Shown: piece after piece, positions 46,490-58,998 of the stretch | Numbering within the stretch: the first letter of the stretch is position 1 | How the letters are laid out: every line of letters starts with the position of its first letter | Source of the DNA: Mesorhizobium sp. ES1-1 | Lineage (GTDB): Bacteria; Pseudomonadota; Alphaproteobacteria; Rhizobiales; Rhizobiaceae | Assembly: GCF_020164785.1 (NCBI RefSeq) | Contig: NZ_JAIUGX010000003.1 | Location: forward strand, 372,001 to 436,000 | Direction: 5' to 3' | DNA: 64,000 bases | Position numbers and translations under genes: made by a program | The notes under the pieces: generated by a model | Databases searched by the model: none | Seen by the model: the letters and a program-made list of their open reading frames with translations, nothing else | What the model was told of the DNA's origin: nothing

Positions 46490-47746
46490 TTGAGCAGCGA
46501 AAGCGGCACCCAACTCGACGTCGCCATCATCGGTGGCGGTATCATCGGCATCTGCGCCGCGGTCTTCCTGACCGAAGCGGGGCGCAAGGTCACGGTCTTC
46601 GACCGGACGGGCATCTGCGAAGAGACGAGCTCGGGCAATGCTTCCGCCCTTGCCTTCTCCGATGTGCTTCCGCTGGCCCACAAGGGCATGATCCGGCAAT
46701 TGCCTAGTTGGCTCGCCGATCCACTCGGCCCGCTCAGCATTCCTCCGGCCTATCTGCCGAAGCTCCTGCCCTGGCTGATCCGCTTCTGGCGCGCCGGCGC
46801 GCCCGGGAAATACCAAGCGAGCCTCGCCGCCCAGGCCGGCATGATGAAGCTCGCCGAGGCCGAGTGGATGGCCTTGCTCGACCGCTCCGCCACCAGGCGG
46901 ATGCTGCGCGAGGATGGCTCGCTGGAACTCTATGAAAGCGAGGCCGAATTCCGCGCCTCGCTTTCCGGCTGGGCCGCGCGCGAGCGTTTCGGCATCGGCT
47001 TCCGCCATGTGGCAGGCGATGAACTCGCGGCGCTGCAGCCCGGCCTCTCGCCACGCTTCATCAAGGGCACCTTCGTGTCGGGATGGAAGACAGTCGACGA
47101 TCCGAAGCTGCTCGGAAAGGCGGTGTGGGCCTATGCCGAGGGGTTGGGCGCGCGCTTTGAAAAAGCCCGTATCGAGCATGTCGGGGCCGGGCGGGAAGGC
47201 GCGACGCTCAGGCTGGCCGATGGCACGGCCCGGCAGGCGAAGCAGCTGGTCATCGCGGCCGGGGCTTGGTCCCATCTGCTGGCAAGGCCGCTTGGCGACC
47301 GGATCCCGCTGGAGACGGAGCGCGGTTACAACACGACGCTGCCGGCGACTGCCTTCGACGTGAAGCGGCAACTGATCTTTTCCGGGCACGGCTTCGTCGT
47401 TACGCCACTTTCGACCGGCCTACGTGTCGGCGGGGCGGTCGAACTTGGGGGGCTCGATCGGCCATCGAACTTCGCCCGATCGAAGGCGATGCTGGAGAAG
47501 GCCGGACGCTTCCTGCCCGGGCTCGACCCATCCGGCGGCCGCGAATGGATGGGCTTTCGCCCGTCGCTGCCGGATTCGCTTCCGGTAATCGGCACGTCCC
47601 GCCTGTCCGGCAATGTCTTCTATGCTTTCGGCCATGGCCATCTCGGCCTGACCCAGGCAGCCGCCACAGGGCGCTTGCTCCGCGATCTTGTCCTCGGGCA
47701 AGCTCCGGCGATCGACCCGGGTCCCTTCAGTCCCCAAAGGTTTTGA
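46490..47746 (+). CDS. FAD-dependent oxidoreductase, probable D-hydroxyproline dehydrogenase
   Basis: 418 residues of the DAO/DadA family. The N-terminal FAD motif is VAIIGGGIIGICAAVFLTEA; the C-terminal FAD-binding part is seen as MGFRPSLPDSLPVIGTS and FGHGHLGLTQAAATGRL. Between a DapA-like deaminase and a hydroxyproline epimerase this matches HypO/LhpB, which oxidises cis-4-hydroxy-D-proline to 1-pyrroline-4-hydroxy-2-carboxylate. The start is a TTG at 46490; no in-frame ATG lies nearby. Confidence 0.82.
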   Translation: MSSESGTQLDVAIIGGGIIGICAAVFLTEAGRKVTVFDRTGICEETSSGNASALAFSDVLPLAHKGMIRQLPSWLADPLGPLSIPPAYLPKLLPWLIRFWRAGAPGKYQASLAAQAGMMKLAEAEWMALLDRSATRRMLREDGSLELYESEAEFRASLSGWAARERFGIGFRHVAGDELAALQPGLSPRFIKGTFVSGWKTVDDPKLLGKAVWAYAEGLGARFEKARIEHVGAGREGATLRLADGTARQAKQLVIAAGAWSHLLARPLGDRIPLETERGYNTTLPATAFDVKRQLIFSGHGFVVTPLSTGLRVGGAVELGGLDRPSNFARSKAMLEKAGRFLPGLDPSGGREWMGFRPSLPDSLPVIGTSRLSGNVFYAFGHGHLGLTQAAATGRLLRDLVLGQAPAIDPGPFSPQRF

Positions 47747-47761
47747 TTTTCGAGGAGCCTC

Positions 47762-48763
47762 ATGGCCAAGAAATCCTTCTTCTGCATAGACGGCCACACC
47801 TGCGGCAATCCGGTGAGGCTGGTAGCCGGCGGCGGTCCGCTGCTGCATGGATCGACGATGATGGAACGGCGGGCGCACTTCCTTGCCGAATATGACTGGA
47901 TCCGCACCGGCCTGATGTTCGAGCCACGCGGCCATGACGTCATGTCCGGCTCGATCCTTTACCCGCCGACGCGCGAGGATTGCGATATCGCGATCTTGTT
48001 CATCGAAACCTCGGGCTGCCTGCCGATGTGCGGCCACGGCACCATCGGCACGGTGACGATGGCCATAGAACATGGGCTGATCAAGCCGAAGACGCCTGGC
48101 GTGCTCAGGCTCGACACGCCCGCCGGCCTCGTCATTGCCGAGTACACGCAGGTGGGCGACGATGTCGAAGAGGTGCGCATCACCAACGTGCCATCGTTCC
48201 TTTATGCCGAGGGCCTGACCGTCGACTGTCCGGGGCTTGGCGAAATCACCGTGGATGTCGCCTACGGCGGCAATTTCTACGCCATCGTCGAACCGCAGGC
48301 GAATTATCGCGACATGGCCGACCATTCCGCCGGCGACTTCATCGCCTGGAGCCCGGTGGTCCGGCAAAGGCTGAACGAGAAATACACTTTCGTGCATCCG
48401 GAAAACCCTGGCATCAACAGGCTGTCGCACATGTTGTGGACCGGCAAGCCGACAGTGGCGGAGGCGGATGCCCGCAATGCCGTCTTCTATGGCGACAAGG
48501 CCATCGACCGCTCGCCCTGCGGCACCGGCACCTCGGCGCGCATGGCGCAGCTTCATGCCAAGGGCAAGCTCAAGACCGGCGACGCCTTCGTGCATGAATC
48601 GATCATCGGTTCGTTGTTCAAGGGCAAGGTCGAGAGGGAGGTGTCAGTGGCGGGCAAGCCGGCGATCATTCCGTCGATCGGCGGCTGGGCGCGCATGACC
48701 GGATTGAACACTATCTTCATCGACGACCGAGACCCGTTCGCGCACGGATTCGTGGTCGCGTGA
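47762..48763 (+). CDS. 4-hydroxyproline 2-epimerase
   Basis: 333 residues of the proline racemase family. Two catalytic Cys are present: Cys90 in LPMCGHGTIG and a second in DRSPCGTGTS. Having both Cys separates epimerases from the Thr-containing hydroxyproline dehydratases. It converts trans-4-hydroxy-L-proline to cis-4-hydroxy-D-proline, the first step of the pathway (HypRE/LhpA). GAGGAG precedes the ATG. Last gene of the operon. Confidence 0.92.
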   Translation: MAKKSFFCIDGHTCGNPVRLVAGGGPLLHGSTMMERRAHFLAEYDWIRTGLMFEPRGHDVMSGSILYPPTREDCDIAILFIETSGCLPMCGHGTIGTVTMAIEHGLIKPKTPGVLRLDTPAGLVIAEYTQVGDDVEEVRITNVPSFLYAEGLTVDCPGLGEITVDVAYGGNFYAIVEPQANYRDMADHSAGDFIAWSPVVRQRLNEKYTFVHPENPGINRLSHMLWTGKPTVAEADARNAVFYGDKAIDRSPCGTGTSARMAQLHAKGKLKTGDAFVHESIIGSLFKGKVEREVSVAGKPAIIPSIGGWARMTGLNTIFIDDRDPFAHGFVVA

Positions 48764-49098
48764 GAGCATTCCTGACCTTGGGGAAGGCAAGATGACGAAA
48801 AAATGAAACGTGTCAGCAGCGCAACGATTCTTCCAATCTCCTGCGTTGTGTGATGATTTCTTCGAATTCGGCTGCATCATGCGCTCGATTCGTCAAAGAC
48901 ATTGCGTTATGCCAATGATAGGGTCCGAGATAGTCCAGGGGTCGGGCGGTGAAAAACGAGCAATCGGACGGCGTGCCTCGCAAACGCGCAAAATGATTGA
49001 AAAATGACGTTGCAATCCGGGCTCGAAACTCTACGACTAGGGGAAATACGAAAAGGAATGCGTCTGCATGGGCGACATTCCAGGGGAGCCGTGTACAC
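48764..49098. promoter_or_regulatory. leader/promoter region of the liv operon
   Basis: 335 bases between the epimerase stop and livH. No gene, strong terminator or perfect palindrome was found. It is less GC-rich than its neighbours, particularly around 48970-49060. The liv promoter must be here, but no clear -35/-10 pair could be fixed. Confidence 0.4.
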
Positions 49099-50001
<903 letters not shown>

Positions 50002-50005
50002 GACA

Positions 50006-51601
50006 ATGGCCGTCACCGTAAACCCGGAGCGCGACGTCGTCGCCACGCCCATGCAGCGCGCATTGCGCGAGGCCCTCTATGCCGGCGCCATATCGCTTGG
50101 CCTGTTCGTGCTGTTCATCGGCCTCAAGACCGGCCAGAACATTTCCAATGAGCTGGTGCTGACGACGCGCTGGGGGCTGCTCGTCGCCGTGGTCGTCGCG
50201 ACGGCCATCGGACGCTTCCTCTACGTGGCCTACGGCCAGCCGTTCCTGGCCAACCAGAAGATCGCCGACGTCGCCACCGGCCTGTTGCCGGCCAGCGCGG
50301 CGTCGCGTTTCTTCCAATTGCCGGCCTTCATCGTTGCGGTCGTGCTGGTCGTGCTGCTGTTTGCGTTGAACAACTCGCTCGCAGGTTGGGTGGGGCCTGG
50401 GGCGGCCGGGTATCTGCAGTTCCTGCGCGCCTTGTCGGTCATCTATGTGCTGGCCTGCGTGATCTACTATTTCCGCGGCTTCATCCATGCCAACTTCACC
50501 AAGCTCGGCATAGCGGCGCTGATCCTCTACCCGATCCTGGTCGTGGCGGTCCTGTCGCTGATGTCCTGGTCGATCGTCGGCGGCTTGCAGGGCTCGCTGA
50601 AATGGGTCGACAATTACGGCATCCAGATACTGATCTATGTGATGCTGGCCTGGGGGCTCAACATCGTCGTGGGCCTCGCCGGACTGCTCGACCTCGGATA
50701 CGTTGCCTTCTATGCGGTCGGCGCTTATGCCTATGCGCTGTTGGGCACGCAATACGGCCTGTCCTTCTGGATCTTGCTGCCGGCGGCAGGCGCCATGGCC
50801 GCCTTCTGGGGCGTCCTGCTCGGCTTTCCGGTGCTGCGGCTTCGCGGCGATTACCTGGCGATCGTGACCTTGGCGTTCGGCGAGATCATCCGGCTGGTGC
50901 TCATCAACTGGCGTGAGGTGACGAACGGTTCGGCCGGCATTTCGGGCATTCCGAAAGTCACCTTCTTCGGGCTGATGACCTTCAATGTCTCGGATCCCAA
51001 CTATATCGCCAAGGTGCTCCACATTGCCCAGTCGAGCGCCTACTACAAAATCTTCCTCTATTACCTGATCCTGGCCCTGGCGCTGCTGACCGCCTTCGTC
51101 ACGATAAGGCTGCGGCGCATGCCGGTCGGCCGCGCCTGGGAAGCGTTGCGCGAAGACGAGATCGCCTGCCGCTCGCTCGGCATCAACACCACGACGACCA
51201 AGCTCACCGCCTTTGCCACCGGCGCGATGTTCGGCGGCTTCGCCGGCTCGTTCTTCGCCGCGCGGCAAGGCTTCGTCAGCCCCGAATCCTTCATCTTCCT
51301 GGAATCGGCCATCATCCTGGCGATCGTCGTGCTCGGCGGCATGGGGTCGCTGGTCGGCATTGCGGTTGCCGCCATGGTGATGATCGGCGGCACCGAAGTG
51401 CTGCGCGAGCTCGATTTCCTCAAGCAGGTCTTCGGCCCCGATTTCACACCGGAGCTCTATCGCATGCTTCTGTTTGGCATGGCCATGGTCATCGTCATGC
51501 TGTGGAAGCCGCGCGGCTTCGTCGGCACTCGAGAGCCAACCGCCTTCCTGAAGGAGCGCAAGGCTGTGTCGAGTTCCTTCACCAAGGAGGGCCACGGCTG
51601 A
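50006..51601 (+). CDS. livM: branched-chain amino acid ABC transporter permease LivM
   Basis: Second permease of the LIV importer. 531 residues, longer than many LivM proteins because of an N-terminal extension with several extra helices (residues about 1-200). The conserved core contains [54 protein letters not shown] and the loop [12 protein letters not shown]. It begins 4 bases after livH and its stop overlaps the livG start. Confidence 0.95.
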   Translation: MAVTVNPERDVVATPMQRALREALYAGAISLGLFVLFIGLKTGQNISNELVLTTRWGLLVAVVVATAIGRFLYVAYGQPFLANQKIADVATGLLPASAASRFFQLPAFIVAVVLVVLLFALNNSLAGWVGPGAAGYLQFLRALSVIYVLACVIYYFRGFIHANFTKLGIAALILYPILVVAVLSLMSWSIVGGLQGSLKWVDNYGIQILIYVMLAWGLNIVVGLAGLLDLGYVAFYAVGAYAYALLGTQYGLSFWILLPAAGAMAAFWGVLLGFPVLRLRGDYLAIVTLAFGEIIRLVLINWREVTNGSAGISGIPKVTFFGLMTFNVSDPNYIAKVLHIAQSSAYYKIFLYYLILALALLTAFVTIRLRRMPVGRAWEALREDEIACRSLGINTTTTKLTAFATGAMFGGFAGSFFAARQGFVSPESFIFLESAIILAIVVLGGMGSLVGIAVAAMVMIGGTEVLRELDFLKQVFGPDFTPELYRMLLFGMAMVIVMLWKPRGFVGTREPTAFLKERKAVSSSFTKEGHG

Positions 51602-52700
51602 TGAATGCGAGTGTGCCCATGAACGATGCCATTCTTCAGGTCGAGCACTTGTCGATGAAGTTCGGCGGCCTGGTCGCCATCGGCGACCTGTCCTTCACCG
51701 CAAAACGCGGCGAGATCACCGCGCTGATCGGGCCCAACGGCGCCGGCAAGACCACGGTGTTCAACTGCATTACCGGTTTCTACAAGCCTTCCGAAGGCAT
51801 GATCACGCTGAACCGGAGCAACGGCTCGCGCTTCCTGCTCGAAAGGCTGCCGAACCATGAGATACCGGCGCGGGCCAAGGTGGCCCGCACGTTCCAGAAC
51901 ATTCGCCTGTTCTCGGGCATGACCCTGCTGGAAAACCTGCTGGTTGCCCAGCACAACAAGCTCATGAAGGCGTCGGGCTACACGATACTCGGCCTGTTCG
52001 GCTTCAGTGGCTATCGCAAGGCCTCGGCGGAATCGGTCGAGCTGGCCAAGCATTGGCTGGAAAAGGCCGACCTTGTAGACCGCGCAGACGATCCGGCCGG
52101 CGACCTGCCCTATGGCGCACAGCGGCGACTCGAGATCGCCCGTGCCATGTGCACCGGGCCGGAGCTGCTGTGCCTAGACGAACCCGCGGCCGGCCTCAAC
52201 CCGAAGGAGTCGGCGGCCCTGAACACTCTGTTGATCGACATCAAGGAGACATCCGGCGCCTCGATCCTGTTGATCGAGCATGACATGTCCGTCGTCATGC
52301 AGATCTCCGACCATGTCGTCGTGCTCGAATATGGGCGCAAGATTTCGGACGGCAGCCCGCAATCGGTTCGCACCGACCCGCGTGTCATCGCCGCCTATCT
52401 GGGCGTCGACGACGAGGAGGTCGAGACCGTGCTGACCGAGGTCGGCGACGAGGATGTGATCGAACAGCTCGATATCGGGCCGGACTCAGCTCACGGGCCA
52501 GGGGCATCCTCGTCCTTCATGGCAGGCCCGGTGAGCGATACTGTCGGCCACAGCACCGGCGAACGGATCACGGTCGCCAAAGGCGCCTCGAAGGCCGAGC
52601 AAGTCGATGCGAAGTCATCGACCGCGCCGCGAAAGCCCTCCGAGCGGGCCACTGCCAAGCCGAAAACCCCGACGGCGAAGCCGCGCGGAGGGAGCAAATA

Positions 52701-52701
<1 letters not shown>
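51601..52701 (+). CDS. livG: LIV ABC transporter ATP-binding protein LivG with C-terminal tail
   Basis: ATPase of the LIV importer. The ABC domain fills about residues 1-270: Walker A GPNGAGKTT, signature region PYGAQRRLEIARAM (the family's LSYGxQR variant), Walker B LLCLDEPAAGLNP and H-loop IEHDMS. About 95 further residues form an acidic segment and then a Ser/Thr/Ala/Lys/Pro-rich tail ending PRGGSK, not found in ordinary LivG of about 255 residues. Overlaps livM (TGATG) and livF (TAATG). Confidence 0.94.
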
Positions 52702-53429
<728 letters not shown>

Positions 53430-53446
53430 GTTCAGGAGACTCCACC

Positions 53447-53794
53447 ATGCAAGGCATACTCTACGAGGAGCCGTCGATCTGGCAGTTCTTCTTCGTCACC
53501 TGTCTGCTTGGCGGCTGGGCGGCATGGATGACAGGCAGGGCCAGCGCGCAGACCTGGCGCAGCTTCTTCCATCTGTTTGCGTATGTGCTGGGCCTCGGCA
53601 TCGCCATTCGCTTCATCCACCACGCGCTGTTCGCCGGCACAATGTTCTCGCTGCACTATTATGTCGTCGATACCATCGTGCTGATGATCCTCGGTTTCAT
53701 TGGCTATCAATACACGCGCACCAACCAGATGGTCTCGCAGTATAATTGGCTTTACGAACGAGCCTCAATCTTGAGCTGGAAACCCAAAGGTTGA
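53447..53794 (+). CDS. small membrane protein in the liv operon (DUF6867-like)
   Basis: 115 residues with three or four hydrophobic helices (IWQFFFVTCLLGGWAAWM; FFHLFAYVLGLGIAIRFIHH; YVVDTIVLMILGFIGYQ). It lies between livF and livK behind an AGGAG, 17 bases after livF, so it belongs to the transporter operon. I believe similar proteins occupy this place in other rhizobial liv operons (DUF6867 family), but this was not checked. A role in transporter assembly is inference. Confidence 0.7.
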   Translation: MQGILYEEPSIWQFFFVTCLLGGWAAWMTGRASAQTWRSFFHLFAYVLGLGIAIRFIHHALFAGTMFSLHYYVVDTIVLMILGFIGYQYTRTNQMVSQYNWLYERASILSWKPKG

Positions 53795-53811
53795 CGTTCA
53801 TGATTAACGTC
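53793..53811. promoter_or_regulatory. palindrome upstream of livK
   Basis: GACGTT and AACGTC arms separated by seven bases, starting inside the stop codon of the small membrane gene. It may be a regulator site or a weak processing hairpin before livK. Confidence 0.35.
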
Positions 53812-53932
53812 GTTTCGAGGATGAATCGGCGTGACAAGTGCCTGAAAATCGGCAAACTATGCTTTCTGCGATAAGGGTGGGCATCGCATGAAAAGCTTCA
53901 TCCACGCCCACTCCGTTAATGGGAGCGTTTCA

Positions 53933-55051
53933 ATGAAAAAGTCACTTTTGTCCGCCGTCGCCCTGACCGCGCTGATCGCGTTCAGCGGCAATGCGTGGGC
54001 TGACCTAATGGTCGGCGTCGCCGGCCCGATCACCGGCCCGAATGCCGCCTTCGGCGCGCAGTTGCAGAAGGGCGCCGAACAGGCCGTTGCCGACATCAAT
54101 GCGGCGGGCGGCATCAATGGCGAGCAGATCAAGCTCGAGGTCGGCGACGACGTGTCGGATCCTAAGCAGGGCATCTCGGTCGCCAACAAGTTCGTCGGCG
54201 ACGGCGTCAAGTTCGTGATCGGCCACTTCAACTCGGGCGTCTCGATCCCGGCATCGGAAGTCTATGCCGAAAACGGCATCGTCGAAGTCACCCCTGCCGC
54301 TACCAACCCGCAGTATACCGAGCGTGGCCTGTGGAACGTGTTCCGCACCTGCGGACGCGACGACCAGCAGGGCGGCATCGCCGGCGGCTATCTCGCCACC
54401 AACTTCAAGGATGCCAAGATCGCGGTCATCCATGACAAGACCACCTACGGCCAGGGCCTTGCCGACGAGACCAAGAAGGCGATGAACGCCAAGGGCGTGA
54501 CGGAAGTCATGTATGAAGGCGTCAATGTCGGCGACAAGGACTTCTCGGCGCTGATCGCCAAGATGAAGGAAGCCGGCGTTTCCATCATCTACTGGGGCGG
54601 CCTGCACACCGAGGCCGGTTTGATCATCCGCCAGGCCGCGGACCAGGGCCTGAAGGCAACACTGGTCTCGGGCGACGGCATCGTGTCGAACGAACTGGCT
54701 TCGATCGCGGGCGACGCGGTTGCCGGTACGCTCAACACGTTCGGACCGGATCCGCGTCTGATCCCGGCCAACAAGGAACTGGTCGAGAAGTTCCGCGCCC
54801 AGGGCTTCGAGCCGGAAGCCTACACGCTCTACTCCTACGCGGCGATGCAGGCGATCGCGGCGGCAGCGACAGCCGCCAAGTCGAACGATCCGCAGGTCGT
54901 TGCGAAGGCGCTGCATGAGAACGGCCCGTTCAAGACCGTGCTCGGCGACCTGTCCTATGACGCGAAGGGCGACCCGACGCTGCCCGGCTATGTCATGTAC
55001 GAGTGGAAGAAGGGTGACGACGGCAAGTATACCTACATCCAGAAGATGTAA
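53933..55051 (+). CDS. livK: branched-chain amino acid-binding periplasmic protein
   Basis: Substrate-binding protein of the LIV importer. 372 residues with a signal peptide (1 to about 24, cut after WA before DLMVGVAG). Family blocks are [40 protein letters not shown] and [21 protein letters not shown] 53933 has GGGAG seven bases upstream; an in-frame ATG 15 codons earlier lacks one. Being last, after a 138-base gap, it may have its own promoter for higher output. A strong terminator follows. Confidence 0.96.
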   Translation: MKKSLLSAVALTALIAFSGNAWADLMVGVAGPITGPNAAFGAQLQKGAEQAVADINAAGGINGEQIKLEVGDDVSDPKQGISVANKFVGDGVKFVIGHFNSGVSIPASEVYAENGIVEVTPAATNPQYTERGLWNVFRTCGRDDQQGGIAGGYLATNFKDAKIAVIHDKTTYGQGLADETKKAMNAKGVTEVMYEGVNVGDKDFSALIAKMKEAGVSIIYWGGLHTEAGLIIRQAADQGLKATLVSGDGIVSNELASIAGDAVAGTLNTFGPDPRLIPANKELVEKFRAQGFEPEAYTLYSYAAMQAIAAAATAAKSNDPQVVAKALHENGPFKTVLGDLSYDAKGDPTLPGYVMYEWKKGDDGKYTYIQKM

Positions 55052-55073
55052 GTATTTCGGCCTGATCTTCAAG

Positions 55074-55105
55074 AAATGCCCGGCGCTCGCGCCGGGCATT
55101 TTTTT
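55074..55105 (+). terminator. intrinsic terminator after livK
   Basis: 12-bp stem AAATGCCCGGCG / CGCCGGGCATTT with a CTCG loop and a run of seven T residues. It closes the liv operon. Confidence 0.95.
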
Positions 55106-55331
55106 CGAGGCTTGTCTAAGTCAATCCGGGGACGGCGAGACGATCTCAGCCGCAAAACGATCATGGGCTGACGCGGAGCGGGTGTTTGTCGCCTGTTGGC
55201 GCGGATGCGGGTTGCCTTGCCGCTGAGATTCGCCTTATGCGGGCCTGGTCAGCGGCGATTTTGTTTGCGCTGCAGCATTTTCGCGCTAATCATGACTGCC
55301 GGTTCCTCCCCCACACGTCTGGAGTTCGTCC

Positions 55332-58300
55332 TTGGCCATCACGAAGATCCTCGTCGCCAACCGGTCCGAAATCGCCATTCGGGTGTTTCGCGCAGCCAAC
55401 GAGCTCGGCCTCAAGACGGTGGCGATCTGGGCCGAGGAGGACAAATATTCACTCCACCGCTTCAAGGCCGATGAGAGCTACCAGGTCGGTCGCGGGCCGC
55501 ATCTGACCCACGACATGGGGCCGATCGAGAGCTATCTGTCGATCGACGAGGTGATCCGCGTCGCCAGGCTTTCGGGCGCCGATGCCATTCACCCGGGCTA
55601 TGGGCTGCTGTCGGAAAGCCCGGAATTCGCCGATGCCTGCGCCGAGGCCGGCATCATCTTCATCGGCCCGAAGCCCGACACAATGCGTCGGCTCGGCAAT
55701 AAGGTCGCGGCGCGCAACCTCGCCATCGAGGTCGGCGTGCCGGTCATCCCGGCCACCGATCCTTTGCCCGACGACATGGAGGCGGTGAAGGAACTCGCCA
55801 AGACCATCGGCTATCCGGTGATGCTGAAGGCGTCCTGGGGCGGCGGCGGCCGCGGCATGCGCTCCATCCGTTCCGAAGCCGACCTTGCGCGCGAGGTCAC
55901 GGAAGGAAAGCGCGAGGCAAAGGCCGCCTTCGGCAAGGACGAGGTCTATCTCGAAAAACTGATCGAGCGTGCGCGCCATGTCGAGGTGCAGGTGCTCGGC
56001 GATACGCATGGCAATGTCGTGCATCTGTTCGAGCGCGACTGCTCCATCCAGCGCCGCAACCAGAAGGTCGTCGAGCGGGCACCGGCGCCCTATCTCGAAA
56101 TGGCGCAGCGCGAGGAGCTTTGCTCCTATGCGCTGAAGATCGCGCGCGAGACCAGCTATGTCGGCGCCGGCACGGTTGAGTTCCTTCAGGACGCCGACAG
56201 CGGGAAATTCTACTTCATCGAGGTCAATCCGCGCATCCAGGTCGAGCACACCGTCACCGAGCAGGTGACCGGCATCGACATCGTCAAGGCTCAGATCCAC
56301 ATTCTGGACGGCTTTGCCATCGGCACACCGGAGTCCGGCGTGCCGGCGCAGAAGGACATCATGCTGAACGGCCATGCCCTGCAGTGCCGCATCACCACCG
56401 AGGACCCCGAGCACAATTTCATCCCTGACTATGGCCGCATCACCGCCTATCGCGGCGCGACCGGCTTCGGCATCCGCCTCGATGGCGGCACCGCCTATTC
56501 CGGCGCCGTCATCACCCGCTTCTACGATCCACTGCTGGAGAAAGTGACGGCCTGGGCGCCGACGCCGACCGAGACCATCGCCCGCATGAACCGAGCGCTG
56601 CGGGAGTTCCGCATCCGCGGCGTCGCCACCAATCTGACCTTCCTCGAAGCGATCATCAACCATCCTAGTTTCGCCGACAATTCCTACACGACCAAGTTCA
56701 TCGACACGACGCCGGAGCTGTTCCAGCAGGTCAAGCGGCAGGACCGCGCGACCAAGTTGCTGAACTACCTTGCCGATGTCTCGGTCAACGGCCATCCCGA
56801 GACGCGGGGCCGGCCACGGCCGAAGGCCGACGCGGCGCCGCCGATGGTGCCCTACCTCAATGGTAATGTGCCGGCAGGCAGCAAGCAGAGGCTGGACGTG
56901 CTCGGGCCGGAGAAGTTCGCCGCCTGGATGCGCGAACAGAAGGAAGTGCTGGTCACCGACACGACGATGCGCGACGGCCATCAGTCGCTGCTGGCGACAC
57001 GCATGCGCACGCATGACATTGCCAATATTGCCGGCACCTACGCCCGCGCCCTGCCGCAGCTCCTGTCGCTCGAATGCTGGGGCGGCGCGACCTTCGATGT
57101 CGCCATGCGCTTCCTCACCGAGGATCCGTGGGAGCGGCTGTCGCTCGTGCGCGAAGCTGCCCCCAATCTCTTGCTGCAGATGCTGCTGCGCGGCGCCAAT
57201 GGCGTCGGCTATACGAACTATCCCGACAATGTCGTGCAGCATTTCGTCAAGCAGGCCGCGAGCGGCGGCATCGACCTGTTCCGCGTCTTCGATTGCCTGA
57301 ACTGGGTCGAGAACATGCGCGTCGCGATGGACGCGGTCGGCGCCGAGGGCAAGCTGTGCGAGGCTGCGATCTGCTACACCGGAGACATCCTCGATCCGTC
57401 GCGGGCCAAATACGACCTCAACTACTATGTCGGCTTGGCGGGCGAGCTGCAGGCCGCCGGTGCGCATATCATCGCGGTCAAGGACATGGCCGGCCTGTTG
57501 AAGCCGGCCGCGGCGCGCGTCCTGTTCAAGGCGTTGCGCGAGGCGACCGACCTGCCGATCCATTTCCACACCCACGACACTTCAGGCCTGTCCGCGGCGA
57601 CGGTGCTGGCGGCGGTGGACAGTGGCGTCGATGCCATCGATGCGGCCATGGATTCCTTCTCGGGCAACACCTCGCAGCCCTGCCTGGGTTCCATCGTCGA
57701 GGCGCTGAGGGGCACCGACCGCGATCCGGGCCTCGACCCGCTATGGATCCGTCGCATCTCCTTCTACTGGGAGGCCGTGCGCAACCAGTACGCCGCGTTC
57801 GAAAGCGACCTCAAGGGGCCGGCGTCGGAAGTCTACCTGCATGAGATGCCGGGCGGCCAGTTCACCAATCTCAAGGAGCAGGCGCGTTCGCTGGGGCTGG
57901 AAACGCGCTGGCACGAAGTGGCGCAGACCTATCACGACGTCAATCTGATGTTCGGCGACATCGTCAAGGTGACGCCGTCGTCCAAGGTCGTCGGCGATAT
58001 GGCGCTGATGATGGTCAGCCAGGACCTGACGGTCGCCGACGTCGAGAACCCGGACAAGGACATCGCCTTCCCGGACTCGGTCGTGTCGATGCTGCGCGGC
58101 GATCTCGGCCAGTCGCCAGGCGGCTGGCCGGCGGCGCTGCAGAAGAAGGCGCTGAAGGGCGAAAAGCCGATCACAGCGCGGCCGGGCTCGCTGCTCAAGC
58201 CTGCAGACCTCGAGGCCAGCCGCAAGGAGATCGAGGAGAAGCTCGAGCGCAAGCTGTCGGAGTTCGAATTCGCCTCGTGGCTGATGTATCCGAAGGTGTT

Positions 58301-58790
58301 CACCGACTTCGCTGGCGCGCAGGAAACCTACGGCCCGGTCAGCGTGCTGCCGACGCCGACCTATTTCTACGGCATGGAGCCGGAAGACGAGATTTTCGTC
58401 GACATCGAGAAGGGCAAGACGCTGGTGGTGCGCTGCCTGGCCATCGGCGATGTCGACGACAAGGGCATGGTCACCGTGTTCTTCGAGCTAAACGGCCAGC
58501 CGCGCCGCATCAAGGTGCCCGACCGCAGCCATGATACGGGCGCGTCGAAAGCGCGGCGCAAGGCCGAGCCGGGCAATGAGGCGCATGTCGGCGCGCCGAT
58601 GCCGGGGGTGGTCTCGGGTCTTTCGGTCGGCGCCGGCCAGGTGGTGAAGGCCGGCGATGTGCTGCTCTCCATCGAGGCGATGAAGATGGAAACGGCACTG
58701 CATGCCGAGCGGGACGGCACCGTCGCCGAAGTCCTGGTCAAGGCCGGCGACCAGATCGATGCCAAGGATCTGCTGATCGCGTTCAGCTAG
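55332..58790 (+). CDS. pyc: pyruvate carboxylase
   Basis: Biotin enzyme that carboxylates pyruvate to oxaloacetate to refill the citric acid cycle. 1152 residues in the usual order: biotin carboxylase (about 1-460; KASWGGGGRGMRSIRS, FIEVNPRIQVEHTVTEQVTG), carboxyltransferase (about 540-840; DTTMRDGHQSLLATRMRT, VKDMAGLLKP), allosteric/PC tetramerisation region, and C-terminal biotinyl domain with EAMKMET. The start is a TTG at 55332 with GGAG upstream, giving MAITKILVANRSEIAIR. It stands alone. Confidence 0.97.
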   Translation: MAITKILVANRSEIAIRVFRAANELGLKTVAIWAEEDKYSLHRFKADESYQVGRGPHLTHDMGPIESYLSIDEVIRVARLSGADAIHPGYGLLSESPEFADACAEAGIIFIGPKPDTMRRLGNKVAARNLAIEVGVPVIPATDPLPDDMEAVKELAKTIGYPVMLKASWGGGGRGMRSIRSEADLAREVTEGKREAKAAFGKDEVYLEKLIERARHVEVQVLGDTHGNVVHLFERDCSIQRRNQKVVERAPAPYLEMAQREELCSYALKIARETSYVGAGTVEFLQDADSGKFYFIEVNPRIQVEHTVTEQVTGIDIVKAQIHILDGFAIGTPESGVPAQKDIMLNGHALQCRITTEDPEHNFIPDYGRITAYRGATGFGIRLDGGTAYSGAVITRFYDPLLEKVTAWAPTPTETIARMNRALREFRIRGVATNLTFLEAIINHPSFADNSYTTKFIDTTPELFQQVKRQDRATKLLNYLADVSVNGHPETRGRPRPKADAAPPMVPYLNGNVPAGSKQRLDVLGPEKFAAWMREQKEVLVTDTTMRDGHQSLLATRMRTHDIANIAGTYARALPQLLSLECWGGATFDVAMRFLTEDPWERLSLVREAAPNLLLQMLLRGANGVGYTNYPDNVVQHFVKQAASGGIDLFRVFDCLNWVENMRVAMDAVGAEGKLCEAAICYTGDILDPSRAKYDLNYYVGLAGELQAAGAHIIAVKDMAGLLKPAAARVLFKALREATDLPIHFHTHDTSGLSAATVLAAVDSGVDAIDAAMDSFSGNTSQPCLGSIVEALRGTDRDPGLDPLWIRRISFYWEAVRNQYAAFESDLKGPASEVYLHEMPGGQFTNLKEQARSLGLETRWHEVAQTYHDVNLMFGDIVKVTPSSKVVGDMALMMVSQDLTVADVENPDKDIAFPDSVVSMLRGDLGQSPGGWPAALQKKALKGEKPITARPGSLLKPADLEASRKEIEEKLERKLSEFEFASWLMYPKVFTDFAGAQETYGPVSVLPTPTYFYGMEPEDEIFVDIEKGKTLVVRCLAIGDVDDKGMVTVFFELNGQPRRIKVPDRSHDTGASKARRKAEPGNEAHVGAPMPGVVSGLSVGAGQVVKAGDVLLSIEAMKMETALHAERDGTVAEVLVKAGDQIDAKDLLIAFS

Positions 58791-58998
58791 GATCAGGCAA
58801 ACAGCCGGGCCCGTCGGCTTGTGTCGGCTGACCCGGCCGGCGTGTCGATAACGGCTTGACCCGCGCCATCCGGTCGGGCATCGAACCGGCTCAATTCGCC
58901 TAGGCAGGTTTACGAGTCGCGGCGAGTTTTCACGCAATTCCCGACGGAAAACCGCTAAAGCACTTTTCGTGGAATTGCTCCAACGACGTGGAGAGAAC

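Noticed and set aside
55449..57575. 708-codon open frame on the minus strand within pyc
   Set aside because: Antisense shadow of a high-GC gene with His/Arg/Gly-rich composition and no domain.
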